From positions 31,918,140-31,982,139 of the forward strand of contig JASEVX010000011.1 in the NCBI GenBank assembly GCA_031761405.1: a stretch of 64,000 nt of DNA. The letters run 5' to 3'. The translations under genes were made by a program, and so were the position numbers. The stretch comes from Serripes groenlandicus (taxonomy: Eukaryota; Mollusca; Bivalvia; Cardiida; Cardiidae). Positions 10,481 to 21,491 of this stretch are shown one piece after another. The notes beneath the pieces are model-generated. The model was not told the DNA's origin and made no database searches. It saw only the letters and a list, made by a program, of their open reading frames with translations. The stretch's first letter is position 1. The number at the start of each line of letters is the position of its first letter.

Positions 10481-10708
10481 CTCTTACTTAGTATGGGCAC
10501 CGCTGGTAAGAGGGTTCCAATATCGTCGTCATGTAAAATGACCTTTTGACACACGATCTGACGTACGAGACTTGTTTATTTAGAATCTAAAAGCCTGTAT
10601 AGTTTTTTTTCACCGATGGGTGTATTGTCAGATCGTGTGTCAAAAGGTCATTTTACATGACGACGATATTGGAACCCTCTTACCAGCGGTGCCCATACTA
10701 AGTAAGAG
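10481..10708. repeat. Perfect 82-bp inverted repeat with 64-bp loop
   Basis: 10,481-10,562 is the exact reverse complement of 10,627-10,708. The right-locus copy (about 48,305-48,460) keeps only the right arm, so the left arm is a recent inverted duplication here or has been lost there. Transcripts across it would form a long double-stranded hairpin. Confidence 0.9.
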
Positions 10709-10727
10709 TATCATGAGATATGTGTTG

Positions 10728-10940
10728 TTAACTCGTTCAGCGTCAAAGGCAATATTGATGTTTTTGCAAACAATAGTGATTCAGGTGAGTCAGCTCGTAA
10801 CGAGCTGTCTCACCTGAAATCAGCATCGTTTGCCTTTTAGTTATCAAAATAGTCCAAACTTTTATTACATGAGAAATGGAGACGCCCTATTTTGAACATG
10901 GAAGAGTCTACTTTAAACGATTCGGCGCTGAAAGAGTTAA
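10728..10940. mobile_element. TTAA-flanked MITE, family F2
   Basis: TTAA ends, TIRs CTCGTTCAGCG and CGGCGCTGAAAGAG, and a central hairpin GAGTCAGCTCGTAACGAGCT. It is in the opposite orientation to the copy at 19,544. The right-locus copy is 48,477-48,689. No coding potential. Confidence 0.85.
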
Positions 10941-11067
10941 AACGAATCCAATACGACACGTTCTCAAATGACGTTGCTTATAAATAGAATTCTCCCCACG
11001 CAGACAGACGCTTAGTTAATATGATTGGGCCGTGTCACTGAAATCCCACATTTGGGAGGTTTTGAAA

Positions 11068-11293
11068 TTAACCCTTTCCCACATACAACAAATCTGCAGC
11101 AGACGACTTTGGAAACATCTTCTAAAAAAATAGGGACATTTCTATAAATGGAAAAGCTATTATTGAATGCTGTTGGAATCATTGTGGCAAAAGGAGAAAT
11201 TGATCATCATGATCAATTTCTCCTTTTGCCAAAATGTTTTCAGTCGTCTGCTGCAGAGGCGTCAGCAAGCGTGAATGTGTTGGAAAAGAGTAA
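11068..11293. mobile_element. TTAA-flanked MITE, family F1
   Basis: TTAACCCTTTCCCACATACA at the left; a decayed right end (GAAAAGAGTAA); inner inverted motifs GCAGCAGACGAC / GTCGTCTGCTGC; and a perfect hairpin at GAAATTGATCATCATGATCA. The right-locus copy at 48,817-49,044 is near identical. Confidence 0.8.
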
Positions 11294-11730
11294 TTCCATC
11301 TGATTGCAAACTTTTCTTGCAAGTTTTGATTATTACCGTTCCCGAAAGGCTTCGATTGTGGTTAAAGAGCTTGATGACGAACAGAGGAGAATGAGATCAG
11401 ACTATGCGTAGGTACTGGTTGCTGTGGATCTTCGCTTACCTGAGAAATCTAAAAGGTCTGTTTTTGGTGTGTCGTGACTCACACGGAGACGTCGTTTAAA
11501 TTTGTATTCTCTTTCCTGTAATTTGAATTTGTTTGTTATCTTTACAAATCGAAATTGACACGTTTTGCAATTCAATAACAAATAAAAACTTCTAAATATA
11601 TCATATAAAATATATGTAATGTGTATTTATCAGTGAACATTTTATAACGTCATTCTATTCAAAGTGAATAGATAAAATATTACCAACTATTCTAGACTAG
11701 TTATTCGTCGATCAACCAAGATGTAACAGT

Positions 11731-11960
11731 TTAACCCGTTCCCTCATATAGACGCTTTCTGACGCCTCTGCAGCAGACGGCTTTTTGAAAACATAGTGAC
11801 AAATGAAGAAATTGCACAAAACGTGCAATTTCTCCTTTGGCCACAATGTTTTCCACTTTTTGTCATAGGTTATCCATTCAATTATGGAGATTTTCTATTT
11901 TTTGACAAAATACGTTCAAAGTCATCTGCTGCAGAATTGTCGTATGAGGGAAAGGGTTAA
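11731..11960. mobile_element. TTAA-flanked MITE, family F1
   Basis: TTAACCCGTTCCCTCATA at the left, TATGAGGGAAAGGGTTAA at the right, and inner hairpin GAAATTGCAC / GTGCAATTTC. The right-locus copy is 49,488-49,720. The open frame running out of it (11,884-12,114) is not supported as a gene. Confidence 0.85.
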
Positions 11961-12344
11961 CTTTTTTTTTCTTCAAAAAAGGGATCATACGCTATGCGTT
12001 GGCCAACAGTCCATTCAACTAATGGATCAAAACCGTTTTGAAAATCTATATATTTACATAGAAACGGCCATCGGGGCTTGGACATGTTTTTTTGTATCTT
12101 ACTTTATAATTTAAATAAATGGTAATAGACTGAATAATTATCAAGCGCGACATTCCGCTTGACTTTAATCGATGTCACCTCTGTGCCACCGTAGAAAAAA
12201 CACTAAGAAATGGAGCATGCGTATATTATTTGATCTTTTATCTAACTTATTAGAATGACAGAAAACAATAACGTTGAATATGTAATATTTGGTTTATAAA
12301 TGTTTTAGTTCATATATATACTTTGGTTTTGATATGAATGAGAG

Positions 12345-12430
12345 AGAACATAAACGCTTGCCTCTGCCGGGAAGCGAACCACAGACCTTTCACTTGACAA
12401 TCCAAGTCAACATTTATTACACTAGCGCGA
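12345..12430 (-). repeat. tRNA-like sequence, degenerate (possible SINE head)
   Basis: On the minus strand there is a B-box-like GGTTCGCTTCC and a 5-bp stem TTGAC / GTCAA around a 7-nt loop where an anticodon arm would be. The T stem and acceptor stem do not pair properly, so a working tRNA gene is not supported. It is repeated at about 50,156-50,245 in the right locus. Confidence 0.4.
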
Positions 12431-13747
12431 CATGACGTGCCGTTCAAGGCCGATAATAAGTCACATGACAGGAGATTACGCGAGGCTTCCAAGAGGTGTA
12501 CAAGTTTCAATTGACGATAAATAACTGAAAACATATCATGTTTCAAAAACAATTAATATTTTAATCTTAGATATTATATCTAATACGTTATTAAGGAAAA
12601 CAATTAAAGGTTAGTATGCAGAAGAATTTCATTTTAAAACTTCTCTTATTAGTGCCTCTCGTAGGATCGCCAACTTAACAATGAACCAATCAAAACGTTT
12701 CATTTCCTTTATTTCTTCGACATTATTCATTAAATACAACATTTGATTGGTCTACAATCTAGATCATTTGTTTCACATCTAGGTCAAAACCCACGTTAAT
12801 CAGCTATCGCCGAAAAAGTCCCTAAAGAAAAATTTGTTTCCGTAGAAATGGGTGTTTACCATCACCAGAATGCATTGAATATATGACATTGTAATGTGTG
12901 TGGGATGCATTGGAAATGATTGATTTGATCTCTTTTATGATTGATTTCGACCCTTGTTTGAAAGTGAAAGTAGAGAATGCTAAATACTGGTTTTGTCCGG
13001 TCCGATTTTGTCCAAAATGCCGGTAACCATTTTCGCCTGGTGAATTCTTTCTTGCATAATGCATGACCCCAACCCCCTCTATTTTCTTTGAATTGTTTTA
13101 AAGCTTACAGGCAAATTTTTTCATATGGTGTTCTACATGAGAAACGCTTAGAAAGTGTGACAATTGAGGACTGAAACTGATCAATTTACATGGAAACAAA
13201 GAAATAATTTATTTGGTGTATTGTAACCTGAAGCAGACGACATTTGAGAAAGTATGGCTTACAGAAAACTTTATCCGTTTGTCACAATCTTTTCAACTCT
13301 GCTTCAAGTTTGTTTAATGTTGGCAAGGGTTAAGAAAGAACGGTATCCGTTATCATCGTTTGGCAGTTTGTATATACGTTTTTAGTCAAACAATATCGCA
13401 TAAAACTGCATTTATATAAGCTTTAAGTGCAATGTTCAAAAACTGTTTATAAACAAGAATTTGTATACATGTACATGTACTTTCAATATGGCTGACTTTT
13501 ACAAGTCCTACAACCTATGAACCATGTAACAATTCCGAGAAGAACTTAGAATAATATACACTTAAAGATGTTCTATACGGACTCGTATCAAGATTAGCAG
13601 TTTGTGTATTTTGTTTCTCTGTAGCTACCATCTTTTCTGACACTTTTGAAATGAACATATGTAAAGCCAGCAACGATTTCCATAGCATGATCATTGCATA
13701 TCTCAATTATCTGAATACAGTCGATTCTGACATATAAAATAAATGTT
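12431..13747. other. Upstream intergenic region
   Basis: No gene recognised. About 13,215-13,335 looks like a strongly decayed F1 MITE (GAAGCAGACGACATTTGAGA and a CTTTTCAACTCTGCTTC end). The remainder is unique within each locus and is shared with about 50,250-51,560. Confidence 0.45.
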
Positions 13748-13932
13748 GTTAGCTCTTACACTACCGAGTTTCACAAAGTCGACTCTTCCATGTTGAAAAT
13801 TGGACCACTCCCTTTTTCGTCCAACAGAAAATATGGTAATATTTAATGTCTAAGTGGCAAACAATGCAGATTTCAGGAGAATCTGCATTGTTTGCAAAAG
13901 CCATTAATTGTCATTTGCAGCTAAAGGGTTAA
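13748..13932. mobile_element. Degenerate F2 MITE upstream of exon 1
   Basis: Carries the F2 motif TCGACTCTTCCATGTTGAAA and an inner hairpin AATGCAGATTTCAG / CTGCATT, ending CTAAAGGGTTAA. It lies about 110 bp upstream of the cyclase-family start codon, so it would sit in or near that gene's promoter or first intron. Right-locus copy is at about 51,563-51,744. Confidence 0.55.
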
Positions 13933-14043
13933 TCGCTAAATAGATGGACTAGTGAAAACATTTATATCGACAGACATTCTTCTTTTTTCTAGGCTTTCGT
14001 TCTGCCCGCTCTAAAATCTCATCTGTATCGTGGAAACAACAAG

Positions 14044-14249
14044 ATGTTGGAGACATTCCTTTTCACGAAAGCTGCCGTGATGTGTGCTGTGATGTTGCTA
14101 TGTGCGCCGGTATGTTTCGGCACGGTGATAGACCTAACGCATGTATACGGCACTGATGTCCTATACCCACCCGTTGGACCGAATGGAACGGCTGACTTGT
14201 TCAACTTCACTATAATGCACAGGGGATACAATGCTGATCTTGATGCATG
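14044..14249 (+). CDS. Cyclase / kynurenine formamidase-like protein, exon 1
   Basis: First coding exon of a secreted member of the cyclase family (PF04199-type metal-dependent hydrolases, which include kynurenine formamidase and isatin hydrolase). Seen directly: a start codon after CAACAAG; a hydrophobic signal-peptide-like stretch at residues 7-26 ending near VCFG; then VIDLTHVYGTDVLYPP, the conserved N-terminal strand of the family. Residues 55-68 run HRGYNADLDA. The exon ends inside a Trp codon at TG|GTGAGT, a good splice donor. That phase matches the acceptor at 27,872, restoring TGG and reading on in the family pattern. A pyrimidine-rich acceptor (TCTTTTTTCTAG, ending 13,992) suggests an upstream untranslated exon. 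The substrate is unknown; secreted animal paralogues are not necessarily true kynurenine formamidases. The second copy at 51,855 is broken. Confidence 0.85.
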
Positions 14250-15685
14250 GTGAGTATGTTTGGTTTTGTCGGCTTCAATTTAGGTTTATCTAGATGTTCA
14301 CTGGTCCCACATTTACTAAAGGATGCGTTTGTATTGGGCGAAGCATTAGTTTACATTCGTGGTAAGATTCAGGATATGGATTGAGTCGAACGATATATAT
14401 CATCGAGTTAACGCTTGATCGACTAACAGTCAAACTTGTCTAAAGCAGCTAAAAAGGGGACGGGATGATAAAACATTGACTGCTGAATTCAGGTGACTAG
14501 GAATAAAGTCTACTGAACTTAAAAGATATCGCATTTTATTATTAATTAAGCTGGAATCGTACATTTAAAATAACTCGCCATCACTTTCTCATTTGAAGTG
14601 GTGTTTGGATAACATTGACGGCATGTCGCAGGGAATGGAATTACATGCAGTTAAAATTCATATGTGTTTATACAGCTGTGCACTTTTTGTATGTATTAAA
14701 GAAATTGCAATGCAAATTCTCATTTAAGATTAACATCGAATTGTAGCGAATAACATATCATATAAATCACACATCTTTCTTGATTTTTTGTAAAGAAAAA
14801 AGCGGTTTACATAAAACGAAATCGCTGAAAGAGTAATACACTAATTACCTTCTAATTTACTGAAATAACTGTCCTTAAGATTTCTTTTCTACAATACAAC
14901 CTAATTAACACCATTTCTTCTGCAATTTACTAAAATTTAAGGGTTATATATCAGGCAGAATTTTAATCAAATGATATGCAGTAAAGCTGCTGTTACGAGC
15001 CGACTTAAAATGAATCAAAGGACTGAAGTGCTGACTGCCGGGGGGTTGCAGGAAGTAGGGAAAATATGAAAGTAAATAAAGATCGCAGCTTATGTTTATC
15101 TATTTAAGAAGTTGAGAGATCATATCAAAAATAGTAAATATTATGAAACTGCCAGTTTGAAAACAGGAGGACCTTGTTGGCACTATATCGCTCATCTGAG
15201 TGCAAGAGCTCACAAGTATACACATTTAAGACATGAAGAATCAAAGGAAAATTTGACAGCAGGTCTAGGCAGAATATTTTGAAGTTTCTGCCTTATTATA
15301 TTGAGAAATATGTCAATGTTGAATCAACTTCCGCCAAGTAGAACTAATTCTCTAAACCATATACTAGACTGGGAGAAAGTGTTTGAATAATGCAAAACTC
15401 ATCAAGAAAATTCAAAATGCAACCTCTAGAGTGTTATCAAGATTTTCCTTCATTTGGCCAAGTGACCTATTTTTTTTTATTTTACCCGATATGACCCATA
15501 TTCGAACATGTACTAGATATCATCAATACACACATTTTGATCACTTGACTTCTTTAATCAAATAGTCAATACTTGGTCGGTAAGATAAGGGTTATACTTC
15601 ACCCCGTTTGGGTCTGGCACGGGCCCTACGAGCCCCCGCTAAACCCGCCACGGCATTTGTCACGCGACTTTCTTTGTTTAAGCCG

Positions 15686-15972
15686 AGCCCCAGTAGCTCA
15701 GTCGGTAGCGATGCAGGCTGTCACTCACGGGGTTGTGAGTTCGAATCCCAGCTCGGCCAATATTCTTTCCGACGTTTGACAAAAGTCACTGTGACATGCG
15801 ACATTCGTCTTTCATCAATGGGCTGTTTAACAATCTATTTGGAAAAAAAGCCAGTTCCTTCGAAAGTATGTTGTGTGGTGTACTGGTGTAGGAAAAACAA
15901 GGGACGCGTGAGTAGGTGAACTGATATATTTGACTGAAAAATTGTTGAAAACGGCGTTTGTTAAAAAGCTTC
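15686..15972 (+). mobile_element. Full-length tRNA-derived SINE
   Basis: The tRNA-like head (about 15,683-15,760) has an A box TAGCTCAGTCGGTAGCG, a B box GAGTTCGAATCCC and a pairing acceptor stem GCCGAGC / GCTCGGC. The T stem is poorly paired. The body includes AAAAGTCACTGTGACATGCG. The 3' core is TTGACTGAAAAATTGTTGAA then AACGGCGTTTGTTAAA. About 290 bp. The right-locus copy is about 53,470-53,758. The head differs from the SINE at 1,533 but the 3' core is shared. Confidence 0.8.
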
Positions 15973-16184
15973 CATATTTGACCTCTCGGCGCATTCATTT
16001 CTAAAGCATTTGTTAAACTTATATTTGAGTACTCACGCCTTAAGTTGTTGACTGATGTTCCAACAACATAATAATGATCTTTTTTGGGGAGATTAAATGC
16101 AGTTTTGTTGAATCCACGAGGAACTATTTTTCTCGCGCATTCTCACACTCAAATGCGTTGTTGGGTGTTTAACAGCAATTGGCA

Positions 16185-16275
16185 GGCTGCCAACTCCGGA
16201 AAAATGGTTTTACTACTATAATCAGGACCTTAAGACCCAGGCCAAAAACAGCAAACCCTTCTTCTATCTTGCCAA
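16185..16275 (+). repeat. Dispersed repeat related to 4,235-4,340
   Basis: CTGCCAACTCCGGAAAAATG and GACCCAGGCCAAAAACAGCA match the minus strand of 4,235-4,340 with substitutions. Family not recognised. Confidence 0.5.
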
Positions 16276-19200
16276 TTTACTTAACACGTGTCCTAGATAT
16301 AATACAAGACGAATTTTGATGCTAAGCATCAAAGACGCCGCGCATGATTTTACAGCATGACTTAAAGGGAAGCAGATGCAGTTCAATACATTTAAATAAC
16401 CTGTGCAAACGGACAGGATGTAAATATTTTGAACAAGAAGGCCAAATATACCTTTGTCTTAAACAAGAAGGCAAATATGTTCCTTTATTGCTCACCTGGA
16501 TACTATAGTCTATAATAAAATGTTATCAAGAGCAAAAAGGGTCCATTTTGACGTAGGGATTATAAAATTTATATGCTACGATATATGTGATATTCAGCAT
16601 GTAAAGTCTTCAAACCATTTGGTTTACCGTTTGCTTAACATTGACTGCACCAATAAAGTGTCATACAAGCTGAAGTTTCTTAATTTTAAATCTGCTCTAA
16701 CTAGATCAATTAGATAAAAAAAATACATAGATACTGAAATATTAACAGATATTAACTTAAGTGTTAATGCCTCTAGTTATAAGTCAAGTGTGACACAAGC
16801 TTTGGGAGGAGAGAGGGAAGTCTATTCTCCTTCCAGTTGAGTAGAAATATGATAACAAAAAACGAACGAGAGTATATAAACAAAAAATACAAATAATTCT
16901 AACAAGTTTAAAGATATTTAATATCAAAATTAAAAGCGTAGCCTAGTGAACTCCGTAAACCGACTCATAAAAAAAGCTTAGCCTAGTTAGTTGGGGAACA
17001 GTTATTAAAAACAATTTAAATGTGTCTAAAGTTTTGTAACAACGGTAAAAGATGTACATATTTTGTATCTTGTTGTTTCTTAAATTAGTTAATACAATTT
17101 ATTCAATCATAAAGGATGTTTTTTCAAACATATTACAGAGTTTTTCTTTACAATAATATTTGTTGGTTGCTCCCTTTTCGATTACGTCACCCCATGGTAC
17201 ACAATTAAAACCTATCCCATACTGACGCCGCGCTTCCACGCGGCGTCAATTAAAGCACTAAAAGTACTCGTAAGACAGTTTTGTTGGAATTCGTAACTTA
17301 AGGTCAGGCAGGCAGTTGTACATGTATTTACTCAATATATATTAAATTCGAATGCTTTCCCCCAAACAATGGGGTAAGTCACCTTGTTAATCCAGTTTCA
17401 TGTTAATCTTCCCATGTGTTTTTTAATTGACTATGACAACAACATCAAGACCACATTCTGTTATACCCACTGCCAACGTTGCACTACTCGTGTGCGGGGT
17501 GTGATCAATAATGGAAGTAGCCAGCATGGTGATTTAAGTGTGTATAATCTGTAGGATGTAACCGAATGAATAGTCCGCATTGAAGGAAGAAACATACCAA
17601 ATTTACTAATTTGTTATAAGGTCACAAGGAAACATTTTTGCCAAAATATTTTCAAGACGGACGTTTACTTTTGGACAAGAAGATTTTAAAGTGTTCACTA
17701 TATACACATTCAAGTGGTCCATGGTGATCCTAAATCGTTCACCTGATTTAATAGACATTTAATAAAGTTGTCTATGTCTTTACTATATACATACAAGTAT
17801 AACAGTAACACAATAAACGCCCCTTTTGAAGCAATGTTTATCAACCAATCAGTATGACTTTTGTAAAGGGTGTCCCCACAAACAAGTTTACCAACTGATC
17901 TTGGTATCAGACACATGGTACTATTATGTACATGTTTCTCAAACATGTCAAGGGATATTCTTCCCTATAGGTAATCATGGAAATAAAATACTACTTGTAA
18001 ATGCACGATATTAAAATAAACAATTATTATTGCAGAGAAATATGAGCCTGTTCTGCTAATCAGGCAAAGGTATTCTCAAACAAACTGCATTTTGACAAAG
18101 ATTCATCAATTATTATTTGACTAAACCCTTTTCCACATACAGCAGAGTTTTAGTCTGGTTAAAACTGTTGATAAACCTCTATAAATAAATGTTAAATAAT
18201 TAATGAGAGCTAAAACATTGTACCAAAAGGCGAAGTTGCTCATGATGAGCGGTTTATCTCATTGCAACAAAGAATTCAATGCAGTCAGCTGTAAAAGCCT
18301 CACAAAGCTTCTCTGTACGTGGAAAAGACACACTTGATTTGTTGTTTGCCATTTTATTATATGAGAGCCAACGTAAACCGTCCCAAACACATGCAAAAAC
18401 TGTATAAATGTTTTGTTTTCTTTAGTCATACGTCCAAGGAGGAGTTTTGCGGAATAGTGCATTATGAAACACTGCAAATAAATGTTCAAACCTCTTTTAA
18501 TCCCATTTAAACTAGAATTAAATTGTCCAATTTCAAAGCGAATGTGTGTCCAAATGAAAGTGTGATGGATAGAATTGAAAAATATCACAGTTAAAGGATA
18601 AGTTAAAGGAATTTAATTTTTTTTGTCACAATGCTTTCGAAAACCGTTTACTGCAGATGCGTCAAAATGTATCTGCAAGCATGAAAGTTAACCTTATTAT
18701 TTTATAAGTGAACTTTAATTTCGGCAATCCTTGCAGCAAGTGTATTTTTACTAGAAATTAAAAAAGTCATACAAAAACGACTTTCAAGTCACTTCAACCA
18801 GCTAAGATTTATATAAGACTACGCTGCCCGATCAGATCCTACTTGTTCGCCATCTAGTCACTTAAGCATCTGTGGCTCCACAGGAGAAACACAATGACTT
18901 TATCAAAAACAAATAGGACAGTAAAAATATGAAATTTGAAATGTGACTGTCTTTGATTTAAGGTTTGTTTTCATTTGACGTGGCAAATCTACCCTGTAAA
19001 ATTTCAGCATAAAGGAATTACTCATCTTTGGTACTATTTGTTTTGGCGGAGCTTTATTTCTGCGGAGCTGCCTGTGTTATTAGGAACGTAAAAACTCCGA
19101 AAAACGGTTTATCAATGATTTTGCCTCCGGAGGTAAAGTCTTTTTTTTACAATCTAAGTTTAAATCCCAATGTACATACTATATGGAGGTAGATCGTGCC

Positions 19201-19344
19201 GATATACATCTTCATTTGAATCTTTTTAAAATATATATTGAATAGCGCAACTGTATAAAAATAACAATGTAAATACAAACAAATATCGAACCGTCACTAC
19301 TTATTTAACGTGTAAATAAAATTCACGGAAATTCTATATGGTTG
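16276..19344. other. Intron sequence, mostly unrecognised
   Basis: No gene supported. It contains a short hairpin GATGCTAAGCATC near 16,318, a perfect GC hairpin GACGCCGCG / CGCGGCGTC near 17,223-17,247, and a decayed F1 MITE at about 18,121-18,320 (ACCCTTTTCCACATACAGCA, inner GTTGCTCATGATGAGC). The 109-residue minus-strand frame at 18,259-18,588 overlaps that MITE and has no recognised domain. Confidence 0.4.
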
Positions 19345-19543
19345 CGATACGTATGCACAATTCTCACGATAGGATATGTTGATATTATTGAAAATATTAT
19401 TTTCGATATCTCGTAAAAATGCAACTTTCAGCGTTATATTGTTTATTTCCTTGATGCAAAGTTTTCTGCTTTGTATTCTAATAAATGTGTGCTTTGTTTC
19501 GATATCGGATATTTACATGCCCTGGAAGCTTGAAACGTTAACC

Positions 19544-19759
19544 TTAACCCTTTCAGCGCCGAATTGTTTAAAGTAGACTCTTCCATGTTAAAAATCGGAC
19601 AAAACTATTTTCATGTTATAGGATTTTTGGAATATCTTTATAACTTACAGCCAAACAATGCAGATTTCAGGTGAGACAGCTCGTTACGAGCTGCCTCACC
19701 TGAATCTGTATTGTTTGCAAAAAGCTCAATATTATTGCCTTTGGCGCTGAAAGAGTTAA
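19544..19759. mobile_element. TTAA-flanked MITE, family F2 (intact)
   Basis: TTAA ends with TIRs CCCTTTCAGCGCC and GGCGCTGAAAGAG, and a central hairpin CAGGTGAGACAGCTCG / CGAGCTGCCTCACCTG. It is 216 bp with target sites. Copies created by the tandem duplications are at 21,089-21,304, 57,351-57,566 and 59,131-59,346. Confidence 0.85.
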
Positions 19760-20163
19760 TGCGTGTTTGTTGTGTTGGAGGTCTCTGGTGAGTCGTTGGG
19801 AAGACAGATAAATGATGACTGTTAACAGCTAGAACCATTATGGACACCTGTGACATCCTTAAATCAGGAAAAACAAAGTTAACTTTTACCCCGATGAGCT
19901 AATAATGGACGCTTCCAGATTCAAAATATTTGTAGATTTTTTTTGTTTAACCTTTTCCCTCATATAGACGCTTTCTGACGCCTCTGCAGCAGACGGCTTT
20001 TTGAAAACATAGTGACAAAAGAAGAAATTGCACAAAACGTGCATTTCTCCTTTTGCCACAATGTTTTCCACTTTTTGTTATAGGTTATCCATTCAATTAT
20101 AGAGATTTTCTATTTTTTGACAAAATATGTTCAAAGTCGTCTGCTGCAGCATTGTCGAGGGAA

Positions 20164-20889
20164 AAGTGTGTGAAGTTGGCAGAGCATTAGACGTTAGACA
20201 TTAGAAATTCAAAAAAAAAAAAAAATGTCTAATTAGACATTAGACATTCGATTAGACATTCGCTAATTTTGATTTTCGAATGTCTAATTAGACATTAGCC
20301 ATTCGATTAGACATTCAGAAAAATCGCGAATTTTAAATATCGAATGTCTAATGTCTAACTGACCAATTAGACATTCGTTTTTTGAATGTACAATGACCTC
20401 CGACGAATTTGGTACCTAAATCCCTTAATTTGCGAATGTCTAATCGAATGTCTAATGTCTAACTGACCAATTAGACATTCGTTTTTTGAATGTACAATGA
20501 TCTCTGACGAATTTGGAACCTAAGTATAGTAATTTGCGAATGTCTAATCGAATGTCTAATGTCTAACTGACCAATTAGACATTCGTTTTTTGCACGTACA
20601 ATGACCTCCGACGAATTTGGTACCTAAATCTCTTAATTTGCGAATGTCTAATCGAATGTCTAATGTCTAACTGACCAATTAGACATTCGTTTTTTGATTG
20701 TACGTTGACCTACGACAAATTTGGAACCTAAATATCGTAATTCGCGAATGTCTAATCGAATGTCTAATGTCTAACTGACCAATTAGACATTCGTTTTTTG
20801 CATGTACAATGACCTCCGACGAATTTGGTACCTAAATCCCTTAATTTGCAAATGTCTAATCGAATGTCTAATGTCTAACTGACCAATTA
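20164..20889. mobile_element. Truncated 104-bp-repeat TIR element
   Basis: Left terminal repeat AAGTGTGTGAAGTTGGCAGA, an inner palindrome-rich zone of GTCTAATTAGAC motifs, then five complete 104-bp units (GACCAATTAGAC at 20,361, 20,465, 20,569, 20,673, 20,777 and 20,881). It is cut off by the tandem-duplication junction and lacks its right end. Confidence 0.85.
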
Positions 20890-21088
20890 CGATACGTATG
20901 CACAATTCTCACGATAGGATATGTTGATATTATTGAAAATATTATTTTCGATATCTCGTAAAAATGCAACTTTCAGCGTTATATTGTTTATTTCCTTGAT
21001 GCAAAGTTTTCTGCTTTGTATTCTAATAAATGTGTGCTTTGTTTCGATATCGGATATTTACATGCCCTGGAAGCTTGAAACGTTAACC

Positions 21089-21304
21089 TTAACCCTTTCA
21101 GCGCCGAATTGTTTAAAGTAGACTCTTCCATGTTAAAAATCGGACAAAACTATTTTCATGTTATAGGATTTTTGGAATATCTTTATAACTTACAGCCAAA
21201 CAATGCAGATTTCAGGTGAGACAGCTCGTTACGAGCTGCCTCACCTGAATCTGTATTGTTTGCAAAAAGCTCAATATTATTGCCTTTGGCGCTGAAAGAG
21301 TTAA
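21089..21304. mobile_element. TTAA-flanked MITE, family F2, duplicated copy
   Basis: Sequence-identical duplicate of the element at 19,544, carried by the 1,545-bp tandem duplication. Confidence 0.85.
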
Positions 21305-21491
21305 TGCGTGTTTGTTGTGTTGGAGGTCTCTGGTGAGTCGTTGGGAAGACAGATAAATGATGACTGTTAACAGCTAGAACCATTATGGACACCTGTGACA
21401 TCCTTAAATCAGGAAAAACAAAGTTAACTTTTACCCCGATGAGCTAATAATGGACGCTTCCAGATTCAAAATATTTGTAGATTTTTTTTTT

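Larger units (their letters stand above)
19345..20889. repeat. 1,545-bp tandem duplication, first unit
   Basis: Sequence from CGATACGTATGCACAATTC onward recurs exactly 1,545 bp later, starting at 20,890. The unit contains an F2 MITE, the left two thirds of an F1 MITE, and the start of a 104-bp-repeat element. The junction (ACTGACCAATTA|CGATACG) falls inside a 104-bp unit, so the duplication ended within the satellite. The same structure exists in the right locus at 57,152-58,696. Confidence 0.9.

Noticed and set aside
18259..18588. 109-residue minus-strand open frame
   Set aside because: Overlaps a decayed F1 MITE and its flank; no domain features.
20361..20889. CRISPR-like array of regular repeats and spacers
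   Set aside because: The whole 104-bp period is repeated, with no unique spacers. The setting is eukaryotic and there are no cas genes; it is a satellite within a TIR element.
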